The translations under genes and the position numbers were made by a program. From Ophiostoma sp. CBS 140.51 (taxonomy: Eukaryota > Ascomycota > Sordariomycetes > Ophiostomatales > Ophiostomataceae), in NCBI GenBank assembly GCA_029298735.1, contig JANSLP010000048.1, positions 93,450 to 157,449 of the forward strand: a stretch of DNA of 64,000 nucleotides, in the 5' to 3' direction. The notes under the pieces were generated by a model that ran no database searches, was not told where the DNA came from, and was given only the letters and a program-made list of their open reading frames with translations. Shown in pieces: positions 1 through 9,010 of the stretch (its first letter is position 1; each line of letters starts with the position of its first letter).

Positions 1-50
1 GCAAGATGATCAAGGCCGTGTCGATCCCCGGCTCCGCGAAGTTGCCATAA
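1..50 (+). CDS. 3' end of an unidentified gene (partial)
   Basis: Frame 3 reads 15 codons to a TAA at 48-50, giving a C-terminus that ends in VSIPGSAKLP. Fourteen of the 16 codons end in G or C, as in the well-supported genes of this window, whereas the sequence directly after the TAA loses that bias. This suggests the last codons of a gene entering from the left edge. Frame 2 also stays open through this stretch but has no such codon bias. The fragment is too short to name a family. Confidence 0.4.
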   Translation, partial: KMIKAVSIPGSAKLP

Positions 51-2904
51 GGGTCCATGAGTTTCTTCTAGCAAAAGCGATGTGCATCTCTTTGAAAGCA
101 GTTGATGTGCGCCTTAAGAGTTGGGCGATGATTACCATGCATCCCGAGTTCTTTTCGAGACCCTCACCTGATCAACGCCTCATGGGTCCTTTATCAACCC
201 ACTGTATCCATTGTTACATCATAGGGCGAAGGAGAAAACAATCGGTGAAGACTGAAGATGCAAGAGTTCTCGTTATTGTGGCAAGTGGCTCTTTATCTCG
301 ACCCAATCAGATTGGATTTCGGCTGTAGATGTATTTTTGGCACATTTATTGCATCGTTTTTGATTTATTTGGTTTACTTTTGCGAAAAGTCTTGGTCGTG
401 TTCGTTTATCTCCTAGTATGTGAGTAATAATCTATTTCCATTATTAACCACATGTGAATACGACCGAACAGACTCCAGCAAGACTAAACTCACGCGACAT
501 TGTAGAGAATCAATCCCTCTTGTCGCACAGACTACCCTTCTAGAATGTGAGGCTGCTCTTCTTTGGCCTGGACTCTTCAATTGTGTGCCGAGCGGTAAAG
601 ACGGGATGAAGGTCGTAATTCTCGCTTTGCTTCTGCAGATGCACTCACGCCCAATTCCTACGAAGATACATACGCGATACGGCCAGCTGTTCTGCAGAGG
701 CTGCATGCAAAAAAGGGTACAACTTCCCTGTTTAGCTGTCAAATCGATGGGTCGTCTAAAAACCGGGAACGACCTGCATGACACAATCGGCACAGTGACG
801 AAAAAGAAGGGGAAGGAAGCACAGAGTGGAGTCGCCTATGACGGCACCGATGAAAATGGCAGGCGCGCCTAGCCCAGCCCACACGGGCAGGCCACGCTTC
901 CACGCTCTTGACGGCTTCAGATGGGACTTGATGGCCAGGCCACATCCTAAGGGACCACCAAGTCGCACCTGCCGTCGGAGGGGCCTAGACTGCGAAACTG
1001 CCACTGGTCTAGCCTGGCCTCTTTCTGCACAAGTATACAGGCCAAGAAGGAAAGTGCAACCCTGTTGATGCAAGGAGATGGGCAAAAAGGAAAGACACAA
1101 AAATTTCTTTTAAAAAATCCCAATGAAAATCGAAAACCTCAACGGACTTCAACAGGCCCATAACTCACCACGGACAGACCCCGGAAACAATGCACATGCT
1201 TGCTAAAAGGTTATTTTGGGTGATGGGCAAAGAACAAATGAAAGGGAGAGGCAAAAAAGGGTAGCGGGCGTCTACGGCAAAGGGACGCTGGAAGGCGATT
1301 ACGCAGTTCGCTCACGCCGGCGGCCACCGTTCTAGCCCTAGCGGGACGTGGTCCGTAGCCGGCGGCACATGGCGCAGAAACCGTTTAGCAGTCTTACAGA
1401 GAATTATCGAGACAAATCCACAGTCCCTGGGCGAAGAAAGAGTCCCCTGTTTTCTAGATGTTTGTTAGTCAAGCTGACGCCCGTCTCCGTCTCAGGGCTC
1501 TTGCTCCAGTAAAAATAGCGCCTATATGGCTCCCATAGGCTCCCTTTGACATGTTCCGAGGCTCGGATGAGGGGGGCAAACACTGGGCAGTCACAAAGAG
1601 GGCAACGGCGGCTGCAAGCATTTGCTTCAACTGGGTAAAAAAGCGAAAAAAACATTTTTCAGCAACAGAAGGAACGACCAGCACATCTATTATCTCCCCT
1701 GCATTGCGCTTTCCTTTGTTGATCTGATACGACCGCATATAACGAGCTGGCCCTCCGTTCTCCTTCCGGACCCCATCCTGTAGATATTGTTCTCTCTCCA
1801 TCTTCCACGAAATCTTTTCCCGCTCCCTGCTTCAGCTTTCCCCATTCGACTCCATTCAACTCGCCTCGAAACCCCTTGCACGAACTGCATCCCTGTACCT
1901 CTTCCAACAAACAAATCACGAGGTGTCCCGCTCGACGTCCAAGAGCGCCGATCTTTGCCGGATTACCAGTCTTATCTCCAGGCAGTTTTTCTCTCTCCTC
2001 TTCTCGCCCTCGGGCTGTGTGTCGTTAAAAGAGACGGCGGCGCCCCCAGACAGCCTACGATTCGTGCACTTGGACAGCACCTCAGTACACCACCAGCCCG
2101 GTTGATCTGGCATTTGATCATACGACCAAGTTTTCGCATCCTTCGCATTGCTGCTTCAACGAAAGCGTCTCCCCGACGCAACTGCGCCCCTCCCCCGATC
2201 TCAATCTATCGTCGACTTTTTGGAGCCGTTGTTCGATTTGTCCTCCCAGGTGTTTTCTGCTCTTTTGCCACCGACGTACCGTGCACCACCGTCATTGGCC
2301 CCCCTCCATCTCGAGCTCTGTCCTCTCAGTCTTTCCCGCCCAAAAGCGGCCTGTACACCACCCCTCTCAACTCGGGGCATTTTTCGTTTTACTCGATATT
2401 GGGTCGCGCCGTGTCGATCGCTTGTCATATCTGGAGGTCCTGATGCTATAACGACATCACCTTTCTTCCCGTGCCGCCTGATGAGCTTGCTAGTGAAGAA
2501 GGGTCCCGGAATTGCTCTGCCTCCTTTGCCTCTGGATCGCAAGTCGTACCTGGGCACACCACCACCGCTCGTCAGCACGGATCACTGGTGCACTGCTTAC
2601 ACATAAACAGTTGCCCGTTACGTTCGTTACGTTCGTTTTTTGTTCGTTACGTTCCCCTGGAATTTACATACACGACTACTCTACCTCGCTACCCCACCCC
2701 GCTCTGGAACCTCGTCACTCCGCAGCTTGACAGCCTGACGGCATATAATTACGACCAGACGCGCCCGACTCCCCTCTTATAATCCTTCGCTATCTCCCCA
2801 GCTATAGGATAAGATACGGCAGTCAGAACCCGCACATATCCATCTCAACAAACACAAACCGACTCGAATTTATCATCGACATCTGTTCGACGACAAACAT
2901 ATCG
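51..2904. other. Intergenic region and long 5' leader of the F-box gene
   Basis: No gene is recognised. Short open frames here have no codon bias and no domain. From about 1780 to 2900 the + strand is pyrimidine-rich, like the leaders before other genes in this window, and probably contains the promoter and 5' UTR of the F-box gene. Three GCCARG-type hexamers lie at 934-939, 1013-1018 (reverse) and 1041-1046. Confidence 0.5.
2616..2653 (+). repeat. CGTTACGTT short tandem repeat
   Basis: Two adjacent copies of CGTTACGTT (2616-2624 and 2625-2633) are followed by a T-run and a third copy at 2645-2653. The repeat lies about 250 nt before the F-box start codon, probably in the leader. Confidence 0.7.
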
Positions 2905-3897
2905 ATGACGATGATTGACGGCCTCTATAGCTCGCAAGGCAGTCAAACTTCACTGGTTCGTGGAGTTGACCCGAAACTGTTCAACCGTGACGAGAACTCG
3001 GCTGGTAGGAACGGTCGTGTGCCGTTCCGCCCACCACGCCGCGCCCAGTCCACCAACGACTATGTCTACCCCTCGCCGCCGCCGCTGATGCGGGGTGAGT
3101 CAAGGACCGTGCTCATCCATCAAAACAGCTCCAACAACATTCCACAGGCGCCCCCCACAGCCTCGGCCGAGGCTACTTTAAGCGGAGATGCTGGAAAGAC
3201 GCTCGCCGCGCATGGACGGCCGCCGACCATTGACGAGGAGACGGCCAGTGGACTGGCATCACCAAATGCCATCTCACCAGTACCCACGCCTGAGCCGACC
3301 GAGGGTGGCAGACAGACACGGCCAAAGCTGGGTCCACCCCGGCGGTCGTACTCGGTCATGGACTACGAGCCCGTGCCACATCACCACCGCCTGTCGGAGA
3401 ATCTCGGTCTCCTCGATCTGCCGTCGGAGTTGCACTTCACCATCTTTGATTTCCTGGACCCGATTGATAGCACATGCCTGGGCTTGACGAACCGTCACTT
3501 TTACGACATCCACCGTCGTATGCACGGTTCCGTGCCACTATCAGTGCGGCGGTCGGGTCCCAACGACATGGAGTGGGTGTGGCATCTGGCAGGCCGGATG
3601 ATGCACGGTGGCCACTCCGATGCGGCGACACTGGCGGCGACCACCAACGCGCTTGCCATGCTGCGTGTGCGTGGACAGGCTCTGTGCCGCAAATGTGGTG
3701 TCTCGCGCTGTGAGCTACACAAGCACATCCAGGGCTGGATGGGTCCTGGCTACGAATACTGCACAGTCCGCGAAAAGTTTGGACCACCTGCTCCCGAAGG
3801 TGCAAAAGAATTTTGCTACCTGAGCAACCCGAAGGACCCACACCGGTGTGGCCGGCACCGCGTCAACAAATCAAGGCCGACGACTCCATTGCCGTAG
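2905..3897 (+). CDS. F-box protein with C-terminal Cys/His cluster
   Basis: This single-exon gene encodes 330 residues. An F-box spans roughly residues 168-205: it begins LLDLPSELHFTIFDFLDP and continues through CLGLTNRHFY. F-boxes bind Skp1, so the protein is probably a substrate adaptor of an SCF ubiquitin ligase. The first 160 residues are Ser/Pro-rich and look disordered. The C-terminal part carries a Cys/His pattern (C261, C264, C269, H272, C286, C304, C315, H318) beginning CRKCGVSRCELH, which may bind zinc and may recognise the substrate. The chosen ATG at 2905 is the first of two close in-frame Met codons (the second is residue 3). The substrate cannot be inferred. The gene converges on the broken 2EXR-like gene downstream. 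Confidence 0.8.
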   Translation: MTMIDGLYSSQGSQTSLVRGVDPKLFNRDENSAGRNGRVPFRPPRRAQSTNDYVYPSPPPLMRGESRTVLIHQNSSNNIPQAPPTASAEATLSGDAGKTLAAHGRPPTIDEETASGLASPNAISPVPTPEPTEGGRQTRPKLGPPRRSYSVMDYEPVPHHHRLSENLGLLDLPSELHFTIFDFLDPIDSTCLGLTNRHFYDIHRRMHGSVPLSVRRSGPNDMEWVWHLAGRMMHGGHSDAATLAATTNALAMLRVRGQALCRKCGVSRCELHKHIQGWMGPGYEYCTVREKFGPPAPEGAKEFCYLSNPKDPHRCGRHRVNKSRPTTPLP

Positions 3898-4448
3898 ATT
3901 TTCTCGACATGCACACTCAAACTCTTCTCCGACTCTTATTTTTTATGCTTATTATTACGAACATCTTTTTATTGCGGATACCATGGTCTGGACAGTGTTT
4001 TGTTGTGGACAAACACGGAGGACGCGCCCGGCACCCAGGGGTAATGGTTTATTAGCGAGGCGTTATTGTTATTGTTGCTATTTTACTACATGATTATTTT
4101 GGCGGTGGACGACGCCAGCACGTTTTCATGCGAATGGCCATACGCTTGGTACACAATGTTGGCGGGATGGCCCGTTGGAGGGGCAGAGCCCAAGTGGCAA
4201 TCCGATTTGTAGGATAAGCAAGGTTTTTATGATTAGGTCTGGCAAGGACGTCGGACTATGGCAAAGGCAAAGCACACGCATTGCTAGTAATAAGGTATTT
4301 GAAAGTTTATACAGCTTAAACAGAGACTAGTTTTAAGAAATGCTTTACTCTTTTTACCAAAAGCTTTGATTAGTCTGTATAGGTATCTTGGTGACATATC
4401 CGTCCATCCACGGTTCTGGAGTTCTCGAAGTGAATCTTTATGTGTTTT
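3898..4448. other. Convergent intergenic spacer
   Basis: This spacer separates the F-box gene from the convergent 2EXR-like gene. It is AT-richer than the flanking coding sequence and probably holds both 3' UTRs. No gene or repeat was seen. Confidence 0.6.
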
Positions 4449-5067
4449 CTAGCGGCTATCCTCATCATCGGCCTCATCCGGGTCCCAACCTAGTATGCTC
4501 ACATTGGCTGTAACTCCCTGCAGAAACGAGAACGATCCAAGCCGCATCTGAATTACATCCAGAAACTGAGTAAACAAAGCCGTATTGCCCAAGACAAAAT
4601 CTGCTCGCTCCAGCGGTAACGACATTTTGACTGTCGCAAGGTCTGCACATGACTCTCGCAGAATATCTATGTTCTCGAGTGGTATGCTGGGCAATATCGA
4701 CATGTCGTCACCGCGTGCTAGTGGTGCTGTCGGAAAGTCGATGGATATGTGCCGTGGTAGGCGTGCATTGACTGGACCGATCTGCTGAACAAAGACGGCG
4801 AGTGGTGTTCGGCACCGTGTCGACGTATCATCCAGCTCGGCAAACTGGAAGCGGTTGTCACCGTATAGCACTGGAGCGGCCTCTTTATGAATTTGCTTGT
4901 TGACACAGGGCAGCGCTGGGCAGAGCTCAGTCTCAGTCTCCTCAGGCCATATGTGGCTCGACCCCTCGTCGAGAAATTCTGGTAGAAAGCTGGACAGAAT
5001 CGTGGTCCACAAGCAGATGGGCATATATCATGCGCAATATTGCAACTGGGAGGGAGAACAAGCTCAT
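4449..5067 (-). pseudogene. 2EXR-domain-like protein, probably frameshifted
   Basis: Two minus-strand frames together resemble the fungal 2EXR family (F-box-like start, then a VNKQI..EA.PVLYG motif). The first frame starts at an ATG at 5067 and reads MSLFSLPVAILRMIYAHLLV, the usual LP.(E)IR.MIY.LLL opening, but stops at 4942. The second frame, open from 5024 to 4449, carries CPALPCVNKQIHKEAAPVLY and then IGPVNARLPRHISIDFP, both typical of the family. The ATGs of the two frames are 43 nt apart, so reaching the second frame requires skipping one extra base. No convincing intron (donor, CTNAC branch site, acceptor) lies in the overlap. It may be a pseudogene or a sequencing error, or the product may be the 191-residue protein from the ATG at 5024. 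The family's function is unknown. Confidence 0.5.
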
Positions 5068-6760
5068 CCTATTGTCATATGTTGAGACCGTCGTCGTGAG
5101 ACGAGAACATGTGCAGTGACGTAGAATGGGGAGGACAGAGGTCGTCAGGTCGGACAAGAGCAGCTTTCTCTTTTTGCTTTTTTGCTTTTGCTGACCTGTG
5201 TCGGTACTGTAGTAGATTTAAGTTTGTACGAATTATCATCGTCACGTTTTATATATTTTCATTTTCTCTGAAGCTCATCGAGCCAAGAGTCGTGATTCCA
5301 AAAGCTTCAAGGGACCACTCCGTCCACTTCACGACCTGCAGAGGGTCTGGCCGGCGCGGCCATATTCTTTTCCACCTCGATGTCAGAAGCTTGCATAGCT
5401 AAAAGGGAGGGTTAGAAATAGAAGGGACCGATTGTGTAATGTGCAAAAGAATCAATGAGGTCTTTCGTCTGTCAGTGTTCAAAGGAAAGAACCTGAACAA
5501 AGGGATTTTCTTAGTAAGAGGGAGCTTGGGGCAATAGCGCGTTGCCTCTTGCCCTGTATCAAAGAGGCCGCTCGTACGGTTGGAACAATGACGCCACTTC
5601 TGTGGAAAAGTATCTGACAGTTTAATGGTGGTTGACAGGGGAGTCGCGACCAGCAAATAATGCGACGCGAACCTCCCGCGCGCGTTGCACTCTTCCTTCC
5701 CGTTCCTTCCCATTTAATTTTGAGAAGCATTACACAATACGGCAGTCTTATTCTTTCTTATTTTTTATTTCTCTCCTTTTTTATTCTGTCTCGCTCCTTC
5801 CCCATTCTCCAGCGTCTGTGTCTCCATTCCCCCCTTCTCCTTCCCCTTCTTTTTCTATTCTGATATCCACGTTTCCACCTAAACGTCCCCCAGTCGACAC
5901 CTTCCGTCCCGCGCTGCCGTTGTACACTGTCTCCCTTTCCCTTCTCTAGGGTCAAAAATAGGGGCTTTTTGGGTCATTACTTTTTTAATGCAACACAGCT
6001 TGTTAGCGTAATTTTTTGCCCAGTTGGGAAAGGGCGACTTCCTGGATTTCTTACAGCATCGAAACTGTTTCCTGCCTCCTGCCTTTTGCCAGCTTCCCGT
6101 TCTTTTCGCCCTTCCGTATTTTTGTCTTTCTTCTTTTCTATTCTTTTTTCGACTCTTCTTCTCTTTCTCTCTCCTCCTCTTCACCCTGTTTTCCCCAACC
6201 CTATCTCGATCTACATCGACTTCTTATCGACACCTATGACATCCGGCGTCACCTCTGCCGCGCCCTCTTTGCCTTAGACACTCCCTCCCTCCGGCTTGGC
6301 TTTCGTGGAACCTTCCACCAATTGAGGCCACACACAACCAAAATCCAAACTCACCAAAAGGCCACCACTTTAAAACACCTTTACCACCACCTCCAACAAT
6401 CCAACAAAAACGCATCTCTGACGCTCCAAGCTACCGATGTCGCCATTCGATTGACTTGATAGCTCTATTGATCCAGCCGTACTTCCAGACTTCCAGCGGG
6501 CGCATTTTCCGACACAGCCTTGAAATAAAATACCTCCATCTAAAACTCGACCTCCCTTTCTCCCCTTTTTTCTCTTGTCGCCGCACAGCTTCTTTCTCGC
6601 CCTTCGCGTCTTTTTTATCGTTTACATCGACCTTGTTCCGCGAAACTCCGATCTGGTTTTTGTTTGGCGATTTTTAGACCGCCGCCCAACCCAATTGACC
6701 GATTCCCGCGACCTCCATTCTCTTTTATTTTCCTACACACGTTCACCCACACTACACAAA
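5068..6760. other. Divergent promoter region and pyrimidine-rich leader of the cytidylyltransferase gene
   Basis: No gene is recognised. From about 5740 to 6740 the + strand is strongly C/T-rich, with long runs of T and C, and contains several short upstream ATG frames. It probably includes the promoter and a long 5' UTR of the downstream gene. The short frames have no domain or codon bias. Confidence 0.5.
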
Positions 6761-8238
6761 ATGGCTTCATCACCAAGCTCAACACTCGGCGGTGCTAACG
6801 GGAAGCGTAAGCGCACCGGCGAGACCGCTGTCGACAGCCACGACGACCACCACGAGGAGAACGTTGACGACGGTATCGAGTCCGATCAGGACAACGACGA
6901 GACTCCCGACGCATCTTCCCCTTCCACACGCCGCAACAGCCAGCGCAAACAGCAGCCTCCCAGCAAGCGGCAGCGTCAGAACCTCGAGGACGAGGGCCGC
7001 CGGGCCAGCGATGCTACCAGCGACGACGACGACAATGAGGACAGCACACCTTCTGACGAGTCCATGGCCCCGCCACCGATTGGCGCCCTGACCCACCCTG
7101 TCGGCTACCGCACAAACGATCCTCCCACGGGCCGGCCGGTCCGTGTCTACGCTGACGGCGTTTTCGACCTGTTCCATCTTGGGTAGGTCCTCCCTTTTCC
7201 ACGAAATCTACCTTTGAACAGCACACTAACAAACACAGACACATGCGCCAGCTTGAGCAGGCCAAGAAGGCGTTCCCAGACGTCCACCTGATTGTCGGCG
7301 TCACCGGCGACGAGGAGACCCACAAGCGCAAGGGCTTGACTGTGCTGTCCGGCAAGGAGCGCGCCGAGACTGTCCGTCACTGCAAGTGGGTCGACGAGGT
7401 GATTGAGAGCTGCCCCTGGATCGTCACGCCCGCCTTCCTTGAGGAGCACCAGATCGACTATGTTGCCCACGACGACATTCCCTACGGCGCCGACGAGGGC
7501 GACGACATTTACCAGCCGATAAAGGCCGCTGGCAAGTTTTTGGTGACCCAGCGCACCGAGGGCGTGAGCACCACCGGCATCATCACGAAGATCGTCCGCG
7601 ACTATGAAAAGTACATTTCCCGCCAGCTGAAGCGTGGCACCTCGCGCCAGGAGCTCAACGTGAGCTGGCTGAAGAAGAACGAGCTCGAGCTCAAGCGCCA
7701 CGTCCAGGACCTGCGTGACAATATCCGTGCCAACTGGACCACGACCGGCCAGGAACTCAGCAAGGAACTGCGCCAGTTCTGGCCCGCCAGCCGGCCCCAG
7801 AGCCCCGCCCCGCGGCCCTCGTTGCACCTCAACTCGCCCGGTGGCTCGTACCTGACCGCCAACGACATGCCCCTCCCCACGAGCCCGACCTCGACTCTGA
7901 ACCTCCCTCAGACGGTGGGTGGCGGTAACGGCGCCCCCAGCATCAACGGCCCCAAGTCGCCGGGTGGCACCAACGACTTTGTGGCTGGCTACGCCCTGGG
8001 TCTGATTGGCGGTGTGCGGTCGTGGATGACCAAGAGTCGGCAGCGTGGTCGGGACACACAGTCGCGTCATGTCAGTGACGACGATTCGGAGGAGAGCGAA
8101 GACAAGCAGCAGTCGGGCAGTGGCAGCGGCAGCGGCAGCAACAGCCAAGAAGGCAAGAGCCGCCCCGGTAGCACTCGGAACGGCATCGAGCGTATGGCAT
8201 CGTCGTCTGACCTGCGGAGAAGCCTGCGCGCGTCATAA
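6761..8238 (+). CDS. pct1: Choline-phosphate cytidylyltransferase
   Basis: It transfers CMP from CTP to phosphocholine, giving CDP-choline, the rate-controlling step of the Kennedy pathway to phosphatidylcholine. Exons 6761-7182 and 7239-8238 encode 473 residues. The 56-nt intron has donor GTAGGT, branch CTAAC and acceptor CAG. The nucleotidyltransferase core starts at VRVYADGVFDLFHLG. The CTP-binding HxGH signature (HLGH, about residues 139-142) is interrupted by the intron within its Gly codon. The second signature, RTEGVSTT, is at about 246-253. A charged stretch at about 285-325 corresponds to the membrane-sensing amphipathic helix of this family. The N-terminus (1-125) is acidic with a KRKR-type basic run near residue 14, possibly nuclear targeting. 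The C-terminus is Ser/Gly-rich. The start is the first ATG after the pyrimidine-rich leader, in an ACAAAATGG context. Confidence 0.95.
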
Positions 8239-9010
8239 GTGCTGCGCGTTGTCAATTTTGACTGGCATTTTTCGGTGTTCTCTCCTCTCATTCGTCTCTC
8301 TTTCTCTCTTCGTCTCGCACAATTGCCCCGCTCTCCTACCTGCCGCCTTCCTATTGCATCATTCTTTCTCACTTGCGCGAAACGTTACAAAACCACCTCA
8401 AAACTCCATAGATGACCTAATTTCCTTTTTGCAATATTGCATTTCTTATCATTTTTATTACCTGCCATTATTATTATCGTCTGGGTTTACAGGCAGGATG
8501 GACTTTCCCTATCACTAGTATTATTATTCAGTACACAAAAAGGCGGCCGGATTGAAACAACTGAAAGTTTTGGGAATGAAACACATTGTTCGAGTTGAAG
8601 ATAATATAGAGTATTTTTTTAGGCTTTCGTACAAAAAACAACACTTGCATACACGAAGCAACTAAATTTATGTTTACTCATCTGCAGGACAAGTCTTCTT
8701 TAACAGCCTCATATTGCAAGATCTTGAGTTGTGTGTGGATATATTGATATATTTGTCTGTCATTCGTAAATGGAAACCAATGAGCCATGATGTGTATATG
8801 ACGTTATGTAAAAGCTAATTGTATATAAATATAAAGATGGAATAAAAAGCCGCTGCGTCACATTTGGCCTTCAATCAAGAAGCATACAACAATGTAAAGA
8901 GGGATGAGTGGAAAAGGCAAGAGTTACTCCACGATGCATGCGCCGGCATACTACCGACAGGCAAAAAATGAACTCAAAAAGCGGTGATGATTGCAAGCCC
9001 CCTTCAAAGA
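8239..9010. other. Convergent 3' spacer
   Basis: This is the spacer between the cytidylyltransferase and RING-protein genes, which converge. It begins C/T-rich and becomes AT-rich. An AATAAA at 8841-8846 on the + strand may be a poly(A) signal but is rather distal. No gene was seen. Confidence 0.6.
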
